Positions 1 to 10,565 of a DNA stretch of 64,000 bases are shown piece by piece (the first letter of the stretch is position 1; each line of letters begins with the position of its first letter). This DNA is from Pseudomonas fluorescens (GTDB lineage Bacteria; Pseudomonadota; Gammaproteobacteria; Pseudomonadales; Pseudomonadaceae), in NCBI RefSeq assembly GCF_902497875.1, contig NZ_CABVHY010000003.1:62001-126000 (forward strand), in the 5' to 3' direction. Below the pieces are notes generated by a model that was not told where the DNA came from, searched no databases, and was given only the letters and a program-made list of their open reading frames with translations. The translations under genes were made by a program, and so were the position numbers.

Positions 1-1
1 G

Positions 2-2116
2 CGCCTGCGCGTGCCATTCGGTCGACGCGAGATGATTGGCATTCTGGTGGAGGTCACCAGCCACAGTGAAGTCCCGATAGAAAAACTCAAGCCAGCCCTG
101 GCACTGCTCGACGCCATGTCGCCCTTGCCACCGGCGCTGTTCAAGCTGTGCCTGTGGACTTCTCAGTACTACCAGCACAGCCTGGGCGACACCCTGAGCT
201 GGGCACTGCCAGTATTGCTGCGTCAGGGCGAACTGGCTGAAGCCCGTCAGGAACGCTTCTGGTCGATCAGCCCTGGCGCACGCGTCGACGATCCTCGCAT
301 CAGTCGGGCTCCCCGCCAGCGCGAAGCCCTGGCGACCCTGGCGCAACATCCCCACGGCGTGGCCCATCAGTTGCTCAGTAAACTGATGCTCAGCAAGGAC
401 AGCCTTGACCTGCTGCTGGCCAAAGACCTGGTGCAGGTGGAAATCCGCAAGCACGCCCCCAGCGAACGCCACGAACACTGGCTGGCGCAACCGGAGTTGC
501 CGCTCAACCCGGAGCAACGCGCCGCCTATGAAGCGATTCGCGCAGGCTTCGACAGCTTTCACGCGTTCCTGCTGGCCGGGGTCACCGGCAGCGGCAAGCC
601 CGAAGTCTATTTGCAGTTGATCCGCGAAACCCTGGAAGCCGGCAAGCAGGCACTGGTGCTGATTCCCGAGATCAACCTCGGCCCGCAAACCCTGGCGCGC
701 TTCGAGCAGCGCTTCAACGCCCGTATCGCGCTGGTGCACTCGGCAGTCAACGACCGCGAACGGCTGGAAGCCTGGCTGGCGGCCCGGGACGGCGACGCCG
801 ACATCATTATCGGCACCCGCTCGGCACTGTTCACGCCGATGAAGAATCCCGGCCTGATCATCATCGATGAAGAACACGACGGCTCTTATAAACAGCAAGA
901 GGGCCTGCGCTATCACGCCCGCGATCTGGCATTGGTGCGCGCGCGCCAGGAAAACATTCCGATCGTGCTCGGCTCAGCCACGCCTTCACTGGAAAGCCTG
1001 CACAACGCCTACACCGGCCGTTACGGCCTGCTGCGCCTGAATCAACGGGCCGGCGGCGCGCAACAACCGCGTTTCCTGCGCCTGGACGTTAAAAGCCGCC
1101 CGCTGGACAGCGGCATTTCCGGGCCGATGCAGCAAGCCATCGGCCAGACCCTTGCGGCCGGGCAGCAAGTATTGGTGTTCCTCAACCGCCGCGGCTTCGC
1201 GCCGACCCTGCTGTGCCACGACTGCGGCTGGATGTCCGAGTGCAATCGCTGCGATGCACGCATGACCGTGCATCAGCGCTCCGCTGAACTGCGCTGCCAC
1301 CACTGCGGTTATGTCGAGCGTGTGCCCCGTCACTGCCCGAAATGCGGCAAGGTTGATCTGCGTCCCGTTGGCGCGGGAACTGAGCGAGCCGAAGAGCGGC
1401 TGGGGATTCTCTTTCCGGATTACCCGGTGTTGCGAGTTGACCGCGACAGCACCTCGCGCAAGGACGCAATGAATCAGCTGTTTGCTACCATCCAGAAAGG
1501 CCAGCCATGCATTTTGGTCGGCACGCAAATGCTCGCCAAAGGGCATCACTTCCCACGGGTAACCCTGGTGTCGATTCTGGATGCCGATGGTGGGCTGTTT
1601 TCCGGCGACTTCCGCGCCAGCGAACGCATGGCCCAGCTGATCGTTCAGGTCGCCGGACGTGCCGGGCGCGCCGAAGAGCCCGGCAAAGTGATTATTCAGA
1701 CGCACCTGGCCGATCATCCGCTGCTGGTGCAATTGACCGAGCAAGGTTATTTCGCCTTTGCCGAACAGGCCCTGAGTGAACGCCGCGCTGCTGGCTTGCC
1801 GCCATTTGCGCATTTGGCACTGTTACGGGCCGAAGCGCATAAGCCGGGGCAAGCCGAGAGCTTTCTCGATGAGGCCTGCAGTGAGGCCGAACGCTTGCTG
1901 GGCGAGCAGAACCTGACCGGTATCGAGCTGCTCGGCCCGGTACCGGCGCCCATGGAACGCCGCGCCGGACGCTATCGCGCGCAGCTTTTGCTGCAAGCCA
2001 GCGCTCGGGCGCCACTGCATCGATTGCTCAGCAGTTGGCTGCTGGCGCTGGAGAAAATGCCCAGCGGGCGGCAGGTGCGTTGGTCGCTGGATGTGGACCC
2101 GGTGGATTTGTATTGA
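2..2116 (+). CDS. priA: Primosomal protein N', replication restart helicase PriA (5' end outside window)
   Basis: PriA is a 3'-to-5' superfamily 2 helicase that recognises stalled forks and reloads the replisome. The reading frame is already open at base 2, so the first residues lie upstream; about 704 residues are visible against a usual 730-740. Visible motifs are the helicase DEEH box near base 870, a GSATPS motif, and four CxxC pairs (CHDC, CNRC, CHHC, CPKC, about 1215-1365) that bind two zincs. The later helicase motifs, including VAGRAGR near 1650, are intact. The Walker A loop is odd: it reads GSGKP, with Pro (codon 599-601) where the family has Thr. Apart from this the protein looks complete to its C-terminus. 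The next gene, argS, is 232 bp downstream behind a REP pair. Confidence 0.95.
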   Translation, partial: RLRVPFGRREMIGILVEVTSHSEVPIEKLKPALALLDAMSPLPPALFKLCLWTSQYYQHSLGDTLSWALPVLLRQGELAEARQERFWSISPGARVDDPRISRAPRQREALATLAQHPHGVAHQLLSKLMLSKDSLDLLLAKDLVQVEIRKHAPSERHEHWLAQPELPLNPEQRAAYEAIRAGFDSFHAFLLAGVTGSGKPEVYLQLIRETLEAGKQALVLIPEINLGPQTLARFEQRFNARIALVHSAVNDRERLEAWLAARDGDADIIIGTRSALFTPMKNPGLIIIDEEHDGSYKQQEGLRYHARDLALVRARQENIPIVLGSATPSLESLHNAYTGRYGLLRLNQRAGGAQQPRFLRLDVKSRPLDSGISGPMQQAIGQTLAAGQQVLVFLNRRGFAPTLLCHDCGWMSECNRCDARMTVHQRSAELRCHHCGYVERVPRHCPKCGKVDLRPVGAGTERAEERLGILFPDYPVLRVDRDSTSRKDAMNQLFATIQKGQPCILVGTQMLAKGHHFPRVTLVSILDADGGLFSGDFRASERMAQLIVQVAGRAGRAEEPGKVIIQTHLADHPLLVQLTEQGYFAFAEQALSERRAAGLPPFAHLALLRAEAHKPGQAESFLDEACSEAERLLGEQNLTGIELLGPVPAPMERRAGRYRAQLLLQASARAPLHRLLSSWLLALEKMPSGRQVRWSLDVDPVDLY

Positions 2117-2130
2117 TCGATAAATAGTCA

Positions 2131-2193
2131 AAAGATCGCAGCCTGCGGCAGCTCCTACGGGATTAATGCTTGCTGCCGCAGGCTGCGATCTTT
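2131..2193. repeat. REP pair (GCAGCCTGCGGCAGCTCC family)
   Basis: Two inverted copies of a Pseudomonas REP sequence (core GATCGCAGCCTGCGGCAGC and its reverse complement) are separated by about 15 bases. They lie just after the priA stop. The arrangement is that of a REPIN, a non-autonomous element whose spread is attributed to RAYT transposases. No RAYT gene is in this window. The rest of the 232-bp gap, 2194-2348, holds no feature I recognise. Confidence 0.85.
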
Positions 2194-2195
2194 AA

Positions 2196-4085
<1,890 letters not shown>

Positions 4086-4086
4086 G

Positions 4087-4785
4087 TTGGCTGCCAAGAA
4101 AAAACCTGCACCCAAGCGTGGCGCCAGCCGTTACCAAGCTCCTGCAAAGCAACCGATCCCGGGCTGGCTATGGATGGCCATCGGCCTGACCGTGGGCGCG
4201 TTCATCGTTTTCCTGATGAAGCTCGATCCGGGCCAGGGCGATGACGTCAAGCGGGTCAAGCAAGAGCAGCAGAAAGCCACCAGGATCGCCGAAGCGAACA
4301 AGACGCCTCCGAGCCCGCAGCAACCGGTGAAGCCTAAGTACGACTTCTACACCCTGCTGCCGGAATCCGAGGTGATAGTGCCGCCGGATGCCGTGCCGGA
4401 GAAAACCTTGCCGACACCACAACCGGTACCCGTGGCTCCGGTGACGCCAGCCGAAGCGGCGAAGATCGACACTGCCCGGGCTCAGGCGGCACTCGCCGGC
4501 ATTACCCCGCCACCGCCACCGCCGGTCTCGAAAGCGGCGCCAGTGACCAAGTTCTTCCTCCAGGCCGGCTCGTTCCGCAAAGAGGCGGATGCCGACAAGG
4601 TTCGTGCGCAGATTATTCTGCTGGGGCAAAGCGTGGCGGTTGAGTCCGGCACCGTGAAGGACGAGACCTGGTATCGGGTGTTGGTGGGGCCGTTCAGCAA
4701 TCGTGAACAACTGACCACCGCGCAAAAACAATTGGCCGGCAGCGGTTTCAGCAATCTGTTGTTACAACAGCGCCAGAGCCGATAG
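4087..4785 (+). CDS. ftsN: FtsN-like SPOR-domain cell-division protein
   Basis: This is a bitopic inner-membrane protein of 232 residues. A basic cytoplasmic tail (KKKPAPKRG) is followed by one membrane helix (about residues 25-45), a proline-rich periplasmic linker including PPPPPP (about 140), and a C-terminal SPOR domain (about 153-232) starting at KFFLQAGSF. SPOR domains bind denuded peptidoglycan glycans at the septum, and FtsN triggers septal wall synthesis. The position directly before hslV-hslU matches ftsN in E. coli. The start must be TTG at 4087: the frame is stopped at 4021, and the first ATG lies inside the membrane helix. GGAG at 4072-4075 inside argS could serve as ribosome site, though the spacing is long. 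Confidence 0.85.
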   Translation: MAAKKKPAPKRGASRYQAPAKQPIPGWLWMAIGLTVGAFIVFLMKLDPGQGDDVKRVKQEQQKATRIAEANKTPPSPQQPVKPKYDFYTLLPESEVIVPPDAVPEKTLPTPQPVPVAPVTPAEAAKIDTARAQAALAGITPPPPPPVSKAAPVTKFFLQAGSFRKEADADKVRAQIILLGQSVAVESGTVKDETWYRVLVGPFSNREQLTTAQKQLAGSGFSNLLLQQRQSR

Positions 4786-4826
4786 GCGAAGGCCTGGGAT
4801 AGCTCCTACAGAACAATGCAATAACT

Positions 4827-4923
4827 GTAGGAGCTGCCGCAGGCTGCGATCTTTTCGGAGGTTGGGGGTTCGCTAAAAAACTGAAGCAAGATCAAAAGAT
4901 CGCAGCCTTCGGCAGCTCCTACG
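4827..4923. repeat. REP pair (GCAGCCTGCGGCAGCTCC family)
   Basis: An inverted pair of REP copies, GTAGGAGCTGCCGCAGGC at 4827 and its complement ending near 4923, is separated by about 38 bases between ftsN and hslV. A third degenerate half, AGCTCCTACA at 4801-4810, suggests an older insertion or rearrangement. The pair sits where an ftsN terminator or hslV promoter would be expected. No T-tract terminator is evident. Confidence 0.85.
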
Positions 4924-5032
4924 GGCCTCGCACCGCTCGTCCCCCTTGCCCTTGTGCAGTTGAAAAACGCCCCGCCACCCCCATATGAGTTCCCATCAGG
5001 GCATTTTCGCCCCGCAGCGTGGAGACTCTCCC

Positions 5033-5563
5033 TTGACCACCATCGTTTCAGTTCGCCGCCACGGCAAAGTCGTCATGGGCGGCGACGGCCAGGTTTCTCT
5101 CGGCAATACCGTGATGAAAGGCAACGCGAAAAAAGTTCGTCGCCTCTACCACGGTGAAGTCATTGCCGGTTTTGCCGGGGCCACCGCTGACGCCTTCACC
5201 CTCTTCGAACGCTTCGAAGGCCAGCTTGAGAAACATCAAGGTCACCTGGTTCGTGCCGCCGTCGAACTCGCCAAAGAATGGCGCACCGATCGCTCCCTCA
5301 GCCGCCTCGAAGCCATGCTCGCGGTCGCCAATAAAGATGCCTCTCTGATCATCACCGGCAACGGTGACGTGGTTGAGCCCGAAGAGGGCCTGATCGCCAT
5401 GGGTTCCGGCGGCGGCTACGCTCAGGCCGCAGCCAGCGCCCTGCTGAAGAAAACCGATCTGTCGGCCCGGGAAATCGTCGAAACTGCCTTGGGCATCGCC
5501 GGCGACATCTGCGTATTCACCAACCACACCTTCACCATTGAGGAGCAGGACCTCGCTGAGTAA
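5033..5563 (+). CDS. hslV: ATP-dependent protease subunit HslV (ClpQ), TTG start
   Basis: HslV is the threonine peptidase of the HslVU two-component protease, a dodecamer of 20S-proteasome beta-subunit fold. The catalytic nucleophile is the N-terminal Thr exposed after Met removal, so the start is fixed: TTG at 5033 gives MTTIVSVR. The family length is 176 residues, exactly what this start yields. GGAG at 5021-5024 lies eight bases upstream and supports it. An ATG at 4985 in the same frame would add 16 residues and bury the catalytic Thr. The conserved GDGQVSLG and [11 protein letters not shown] segments are present. hslU follows 55 bp later in the same direction. Confidence 0.95.
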   Translation: MTTIVSVRRHGKVVMGGDGQVSLGNTVMKGNAKKVRRLYHGEVIAGFAGATADAFTLFERFEGQLEKHQGHLVRAAVELAKEWRTDRSLSRLEAMLAVANKDASLIITGNGDVVEPEEGLIAMGSGGGYAQAAASALLKKTDLSAREIVETALGIAGDICVFTNHTFTIEEQDLAE

Positions 5564-5618
5564 GCCTGTTCCGGCCTTAGTGCCACAGCTCACTTTTGCT
5601 TGAGGACCGCCAATTACT

Positions 5619-6956
5619 ATGTCCATGACTCCCCGTGAAATCGTCCACGAACTCAATCGCCATATCATCGGCCAGGACGACGCCAAGCGCGCCGTCGCCA
5701 TCGCGCTGCGTAACCGCTGGCGCCGGATGCAACTGCCCGAAGAGCTGCGCGTCGAAGTGACGCCGAAGAACATCCTGATGATCGGCCCGACCGGTGTCGG
5801 TAAAACCGAAATCGCCCGGCGCCTGGCCAAACTGGCCAATGCACCGTTCATCAAGGTCGAAGCCACCAAGTTCACTGAGGTCGGTTACGTCGGTCGCGAC
5901 GTCGAATCGATCATCCGTGATCTGGCCGATGCGGCAATCAAGCTCCTGCGCGAGCAGGAAATGACCAAGGTTCGTCATCGCGCCGAAGACGCCGCCGAAG
6001 AGCGCATCCTCGATGCCTTGCTGCCACCGGCACGCATGGGCTTCAACGAAGATGCCGCGCCGAGCCAGGACTCCAACACCCGCCAGCTGTTCCGCAAGCG
6101 CCTGCGCGAAGGTCAGCTGGATGACAAGGAGATCGAAATCGAAGTGGCCGAAGTGTCTGGCGTCGATATCTCCGCGCCACCGGGCATGGAAGAAATGACC
6201 AACCAGTTGCAGAACCTGTTTGCCAACATGGGCAAGGGCAAGCGCAAGAGCCGCAAGCTCAAGGTCAAGGAAGCGCTGAAACTGGTCCGTGACGAAGAGG
6301 CCAGCCGTCTGGTCAATGACGACGAACTCAAGGCCAAGGCCCTGGAAGCGGTCGAACAGCACGGCATCGTGTTCATCGACGAAATCGACAAGGTCGCCAA
6401 GCGCGGTAACTCCAGTGGCATCGACGTCTCCCGTGAAGGCGTACAGCGCGATTTGCTGCCGCTGATCGAAGGCTGTACGGTCAACACCAAGCTGGGCATG
6501 GTCAAGACCGACCACATCCTGTTCATCGCCTCCGGCGCGTTCCACCTGAGTAAACCGAGCGACCTGGTGCCGGAGCTGCAAGGCCGCCTGCCGATCCGTG
6601 TCGAGCTCAAGGCCCTGAGCCCGCAAGATTTCGAACGCATCCTCAGCGAACCGCACGCCTCGCTCACCGAGCAATACCGCGAGCTGCTGAAAACCGAGGG
6701 TCTGGCTATCGAGTTCTTGCCCGACGGCATCAAGCGTCTGGCCGAAATCGCCTGGCAGGTCAATGAAAAAACCGAGAACATCGGTGCCCGTCGCCTGCAC
6801 ACTTTGCTCGAGCGCCTGCTCGAAGAGGTGTCGTTCAGTGCCGGCGACCTGGCCACCGCGCAGGACGCTCAACCGATTCGCATCGACGCTGACTACGTCA
6901 ACAGCCACCTTGGCGAATTGGCGCAAAACGAAGATCTGTCCCGTTATATCCTGTAG
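5619..6956 (+). CDS. hslU: ATP-dependent protease ATPase subunit HslU (ClpY)
   Basis: HslU is the hexameric AAA+ unfoldase that feeds substrates to HslV. The 445-residue length is typical. Walker A is GPTGVGKT (56-63), the pore loop is GYVGRD (about 89-94), and Walker B is VFIDEID (about 250). The intermediate (I) domain lies between about 110 and 240, and the arginine-containing C-terminal AAA subdomain ends in DLSRYIL, which docks into HslV pockets. All key residues are present. It forms a bicistronic unit with hslV. Confidence 0.97.
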   Translation: MSMTPREIVHELNRHIIGQDDAKRAVAIALRNRWRRMQLPEELRVEVTPKNILMIGPTGVGKTEIARRLAKLANAPFIKVEATKFTEVGYVGRDVESIIRDLADAAIKLLREQEMTKVRHRAEDAAEERILDALLPPARMGFNEDAAPSQDSNTRQLFRKRLREGQLDDKEIEIEVAEVSGVDISAPPGMEEMTNQLQNLFANMGKGKRKSRKLKVKEALKLVRDEEASRLVNDDELKAKALEAVEQHGIVFIDEIDKVAKRGNSSGIDVSREGVQRDLLPLIEGCTVNTKLGMVKTDHILFIASGAFHLSKPSDLVPELQGRLPIRVELKALSPQDFERILSEPHASLTEQYRELLKTEGLAIEFLPDGIKRLAEIAWQVNEKTENIGARRLHTLLERLLEEVSFSAGDLATAQDAQPIRIDADYVNSHLGELAQNEDLSRYIL

Positions 6957-6987
6957 ATCAAACTCTCCCTTGTGAGAGCGGGCCTCT

Positions 6988-7118
6988 GTGGCGAGGGAGC
7001 TTGCTCCCGCTGGGCTGCGAAGCGGCCCCAAAACCGGCAAATGCGGTGTATCAGCCAGACCGCATTGGCCGGATTTACGACTGCTGCGCAGCCCAGCGGG
7101 AGCAAGCTCCCTCGCCAC
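6988..7118. repeat. REPIN-like element, ~132-bp family, copy 1
   Basis: A 131-bp element is bounded by GTGGCGAGGGAGCTTGCTCC and its reverse complement, with a second inner inverted pair (GCTGGGCTGCGAAGC / GCTGCGCAGCCCAGC) next to the ends. Two more copies of nearly identical length and layout are at 21466 and 40320. It fills the hslU to DUF971 gap. An open frame runs through it into the DUF971 gene, so the downstream start must be judged with care. Confidence 0.85.
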
Positions 7119-7146
7119 GGATTACCCCGCTTCGGACTATCGGCCC

Positions 7147-7524
7147 ATGACCAAACTCCCCAGCGCCATCGAACTGCACAAAGCCTCGAAAACCCTGACG
7201 CTGAAATATGCGCCGGATGAGGTCTATCACCTGCCCGCCGAATTCCTGCGGGTGCACTCTCCCTCCGCCGAGGTCCAGGGCCATGGCAAACCTATCCTGC
7301 AATTTGGCAAGATCGGCGTCGGCCTGAGCAAGGTTGAACCGGCCGGTCAGTACGCACTGAAATTAACCTTCGACGACGGCCACGACAGTGGTCTGTTCAC
7401 CTGGGATTACCTGTACCAGCTGGCAGTACGCCAGGACGATCTTTGGGCGGATTATCTTGCCGAGCTCAAAGCCGCCGGAAAAACCCGTGACCCTAACGAA
7501 TCCATCGTCAAGCTGATGCTCTAA
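7147..7524 (+). CDS. DUF971 protein (gamma-butyrobetaine hydroxylase-like N-terminal domain)
   Basis: This is a 125-residue cytoplasmic protein made of a single DUF971 domain, also called GBBH-like N-terminal. Recognisable segments are LKYAPDEVYHLPAEFLRVHS, the GRIGVGLSKVEP-like KIGVGLSKVEP, and FDDGHDSGLFTWDYL. The domain occurs alone in many proteobacteria and fused to hydroxylases in eukaryotes; a role in iron-sulfur or metal handling has been suggested but is not settled. I choose ATG at 7147 because the frame upstream is only REPIN sequence. Position after hslVU is conserved in pseudomonads as I recall. Confidence 0.8.
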   Translation: MTKLPSAIELHKASKTLTLKYAPDEVYHLPAEFLRVHSPSAEVQGHGKPILQFGKIGVGLSKVEPAGQYALKLTFDDGHDSGLFTWDYLYQLAVRQDDLWADYLAELKAAGKTRDPNESIVKLML

Positions 7525-7641
7525 CTCAGGCCTCTCGCTGTTTAGAAGGCATTTTCTAATTTCATCTGTTTGAATGCTCTGCCGCGCAGGCAGCGTTTGG
7601 CCCGCTTGCGAAAAAAATTAAACTCGGGTAACCAATGTAGC

Positions 7642-7657
7642 TGGCAGGTTCCCTGCA
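7642..7657 (+). promoter_or_regulatory. Candidate sigma-54 promoter of phaC1
   Basis: TGGCAGGTTCCCTGCA matches the -24/-12 consensus TGGCACG-N4-TTGCA at all but two positions, with GG and GC at the required spacing. Transcription would begin near 7668, leaving a ~114-base leader before phaC1. A sigma-54 type promoter has been proposed upstream of phaC1 in P. aeruginosa. No activator site was identified. Confidence 0.45.
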
Positions 7658-7711
7658 GTGCTCTCTGAACTAAAAAGCAGCGATGCAGAATTAACGGTCA
7701 CCCGAGCAGTA

Positions 7712-7754
7712 GTACCAGGCGTTTGCTGTGTGACTTCACAGCGGGTCCCGGTAC
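7712..7754. promoter_or_regulatory. Stem-loop / dyad in phaC1 leader
   Basis: A perfect 6-bp dyad, GCTGTG-N6-CACAGC (7725-7742), is enclosed by an outer pair GTACC (7712) and GGTAC (7750). It lies 28-70 bases before the phaC1 start. It could be an operator, for example for PhaD, or a leader RNA hairpin. The sequence alone does not decide. Confidence 0.35.
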
Positions 7755-7781
7755 TCGCCTCAGGACAATGGAGCGTCGTAG

Positions 7782-9461
7782 ATGAGTAACAAGAATAACG
7801 ATGACTTGAATCGCCAAGCCTCGGAAAACACTCTGGGGCTCAATCCCGTCGTCGGCTTGCGTGGAAAAGATCTGCTTACCTCTGCTCGAATGGTCTTGAC
7901 CCAGGCCATCAAGCAACCGATTCATAGCGTCAAGCACGTCGCGCATTTTGGCGTCGAGCTCAAGAATGTGATGTTCGGTAAATCCAAACTGCAGCCGGAA
8001 AGTGACGACCGTCGCTTCAACGATCCGGCCTGGAGCCAGAACCCGCTCTACAAACGCTATCTGCAAACCTATCTGGCATGGCGCAAGGAGCTGCACGACT
8101 GGATTGGTGACAGCAACCTGTCCGAAACGGACATCAACCGCGCGCATTTCGTGATCACCCTGATGACCGAGGCGATGGCCCCGACCAACAGTGCGGCCAA
8201 CCCGGCGGCGGTCAAACGCTTCTTCGAGACGGGCGGCAAAAGCCTGCTTGACGGCCTCTCGCACCTGGCCAAGGATCTGATCAATAACGGCGGCATGCCG
8301 AGCCAGGTCAACATGGGTGCCTTCGAAGTCGGCAAGAGCCTGGGGACCACCGAAGGCTCGGTGGTCTTTCGCAACGACGTGCTCGAATTGATCCAGTACC
8401 GGCCGACCACCGAACAGGTGCATGAGCGCCCGCTGCTGGTGGTTCCGCCGCAGATCAACAAATTTTATGTGTTCGACCTGAGCCCGGATAAAAGCCTGGC
8501 GCGCTTCTGCCTGCGCAACCACCAGCAAACCTTCATCGTCAGCTGGCGCAATCCGACCAAGGCACAGCGCGAGTGGGGCCTGTCGACTTACATCGACGCA
8601 CTGAAAGAAGCCGTCGACGTAGTCTCGGCCATCACCGGCAGCAAAGACATCAACATGCTCGGCGCCTGCTCCGGCGGGATCACCTGCACCGCGTTGCTCG
8701 GCCACTACGCCGCCCTCGGCGAGAAGAAGGTCAATGCCCTGACCCTGTTGGTCAGCGTGCTCGACACCACCCTCGACTCCCAGGTTGCGCTGTTCATGAA
8801 CGAGCAGACCCTGGAAGCCGCCAAGCGCCACTCGTATCAGGCTGGCGTGCTGGAAGGCCGCGACATGGCGAAAGTCTTCGCCTGGATGCGTCCCAACGAT
8901 CTGATCTGGAACTACTGGGTCAACAACTACCTGTTGGGCAACGAGCCTCCGGTCTTCGACATTCTGTTCTGGAACAACGACACCACCCGCTTGCCTGCGG
9001 CGTTCCACGGCGACCTGATCGAAATGTTCAAAAACAACCCACTGATCCGGGCCAATGCACTGGAAGTGAGCGGCACGCCGATCGACCTCAAACAGGTCAC
9101 GGCCGACATCTACTCCCTGGCTGGCACCAACGATCACATCACACCCTGGAAGTCTTGCTACAAGTCGGCGCAACTGTTCGGTGGCAAGGTTGAATTCGTG
9201 CTGTCCAGCAGCGGGCATATCCAGAGCATCCTGAACCCGCCCGGCAACCCGAAGTCGCGCTACATGACCAGCACCGAGATGCCGGTCAAGGCTGAGGACT
9301 GGCAAGAAAACTCGACCAAGCACACTGACTCCTGGTGGCTGCACTGGCAGGCCTGGCAGGCCGAACGCTCGGGCAAACTGAAAAAATCCCCGACCAAACT
9401 GGGCAATAAGGCCTTTGCGCCAGGGGAAGCCGCACCGGGTACTTATGTACATGAACGCTAA
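7782..9461 (+). CDS. phaC1: Class II poly(3-hydroxyalkanoate) synthase 1
   Basis: PhaC1 polymerises medium-chain-length (R)-3-hydroxyacyl-CoA into PHA at the granule surface. Its 559 residues match class II synthases. The lipase-like box GACSGG carries the catalytic Cys (about residue 296); the Asp lies in TNDHITPW and the His in SSSGHIQS near the C-terminus, completing the triad. GGAG eight bases before ATG 7782 supports the start. It heads the + strand phaC1-phaZ-phaC2-phaD row. It is clearly paralogous to phaC2 downstream, with long identical stretches. Confidence 0.97.
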   Translation: MSNKNNDDLNRQASENTLGLNPVVGLRGKDLLTSARMVLTQAIKQPIHSVKHVAHFGVELKNVMFGKSKLQPESDDRRFNDPAWSQNPLYKRYLQTYLAWRKELHDWIGDSNLSETDINRAHFVITLMTEAMAPTNSAANPAAVKRFFETGGKSLLDGLSHLAKDLINNGGMPSQVNMGAFEVGKSLGTTEGSVVFRNDVLELIQYRPTTEQVHERPLLVVPPQINKFYVFDLSPDKSLARFCLRNHQQTFIVSWRNPTKAQREWGLSTYIDALKEAVDVVSAITGSKDINMLGACSGGITCTALLGHYAALGEKKVNALTLLVSVLDTTLDSQVALFMNEQTLEAAKRHSYQAGVLEGRDMAKVFAWMRPNDLIWNYWVNNYLLGNEPPVFDILFWNNDTTRLPAAFHGDLIEMFKNNPLIRANALEVSGTPIDLKQVTADIYSLAGTNDHITPWKSCYKSAQLFGGKVEFVLSSSGHIQSILNPPGNPKSRYMTSTEMPVKAEDWQENSTKHTDSWWLHWQAWQAERSGKLKKSPTKLGNKAFAPGEAAPGTYVHER

Positions 9462-9482
9462 GCTGTAGGCAGCCACGAAGTC

Positions 9483-9504
9483 CGCGGCACTCGGAGGTGC
9501 CGCG
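9483..9504 (+). terminator. Intergenic hairpin after phaC1
   Basis: The inverted repeat CGCGGCAC-N6-GTGCCGCG starts 21 bases after the phaC1 stop. There is no T tract, so it is more likely a pause, partial terminator or mRNA stabiliser within the phaC1-phaZ transcript than a full intrinsic terminator. Confidence 0.4.
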
Positions 9505-9594
9505 AGCCCTACCCAACACGGACGAGGCCAGACCTCGAATTTTCTGGAACAAGCTAGGAAGGCTTGCCAGCGGTTTAATCACAGGGCTTCCGAG

Positions 9595-10452
9595 ATGTCG
9601 CAACCGTTCATATTTCGTACTCTCGACCTGGATGGACAAACCATCCGCACCGCAGTACGCCCTGGCAAACCTCATTTAACGCCCCTGCTGATTTTCAATG
9701 GCATCGGCGCCAACCTGGAGTTGGTGTTTCCATTCGTTCAGGCGCTCGACCCGGATCTGGAAGTGATTGCCTTCGACGTTCCCGGGGTCGGCGGCTCGTC
9801 GACACCCAGCAGCCCCTATCGCTTCCCTGGCCTGGCCAAACTGACCGCGCGCATGCTCGACTACCTGGATTACGGGCAAGTCAACGTCGTGGGTGTGTCC
9901 TGGGGTGGTGCGCTGGCCCAGCAATTTGCCTACGACTACCCGGAGCGCTGCAAAAAACTGGTGCTAGCAGCCACCGCGGCCGGTGTCTTTATGGTGCCGG
10001 GCAAACCGAAAGTCCTGTGGATGATGGCCAGCCCCAGGCGCTACATCCAGCCGTCCCATGTGATTCGCATTGCGCCGCTGATCTATGGCGGATCCTTCCG
10101 CCGCGACCCAAATCTGGCCGCCGAACACGCCAGCAAGGTGCGTTCGGGCGGCAAGCTGGGTTACTACTGGCAATTGTTTGCAGGCCTGGGCTGGACCAGC
10201 ATTCACTGGCTGCACAAGATTCATCAACCGACTCTGGTGCTGGCGGGTGATGACGATCCACTGATCCCGCTAATCAATATGCGCATGCTGGCCTGGCGAA
10301 TTCCAAACGCCCAGCTACACATAATCGACGACGGTCATTTATTCCTGATTACCCGGGCCGAAGCCGTAGCGCCGATCATCATGAAATTTCTCGAAGAAGA
10401 ACGTCAGCGGGCCGTGATGCACCCGCACCCGACACCGTTCGGCAGGACTTAG
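9595..10452 (+). CDS. phaZ: Intracellular medium-chain-length PHA depolymerase
   Basis: PhaZ is a granule-bound serine hydrolase that releases 3-hydroxy fatty acids from stored PHA. The 285 residues form an alpha/beta hydrolase. The nucleophile elbow is GVSWGG (about residue 102), the acid is in LAGDDDPLIP, and the His is in DDGHLFL. The location between two class II synthase genes is diagnostic. There is no signal peptide, in keeping with an intracellular enzyme. A 133-bp gap with a hairpin separates it from phaC1, and a 113-bp gap separates it from phaC2. Confidence 0.95.
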   Translation: MSQPFIFRTLDLDGQTIRTAVRPGKPHLTPLLIFNGIGANLELVFPFVQALDPDLEVIAFDVPGVGGSSTPSSPYRFPGLAKLTARMLDYLDYGQVNVVGVSWGGALAQQFAYDYPERCKKLVLAATAAGVFMVPGKPKVLWMMASPRRYIQPSHVIRIAPLIYGGSFRRDPNLAAEHASKVRSGGKLGYYWQLFAGLGWTSIHWLHKIHQPTLVLAGDDDPLIPLINMRMLAWRIPNAQLHIIDDGHLFLITRAEAVAPIIMKFLEEERQRAVMHPHPTPFGRT

Positions 10453-10565
10453 CGTCTTGCGTATGTCGACAGGATCATTGCCTGCGCAAGAGCGCTCTGG
10501 ACCGACTATCGTGTCTGTCTTGAATTGATGTGCTTGTTGAAGGCTTGACGAAGGAGTGTTGACTC

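Noticed and set aside
6988..7146. N-terminal extension of the DUF971 protein through the REPIN
   Set aside because: The 53 extra codons are pure REPIN sequence; the domain begins after ATG 7147.
7592..7606. TTTGGCCCGCTTGCG as sigma-54 promoter of phaC1
   Set aside because: GG and GC are three bases too close for sigma-54; the site at 7642 has the correct spacing.
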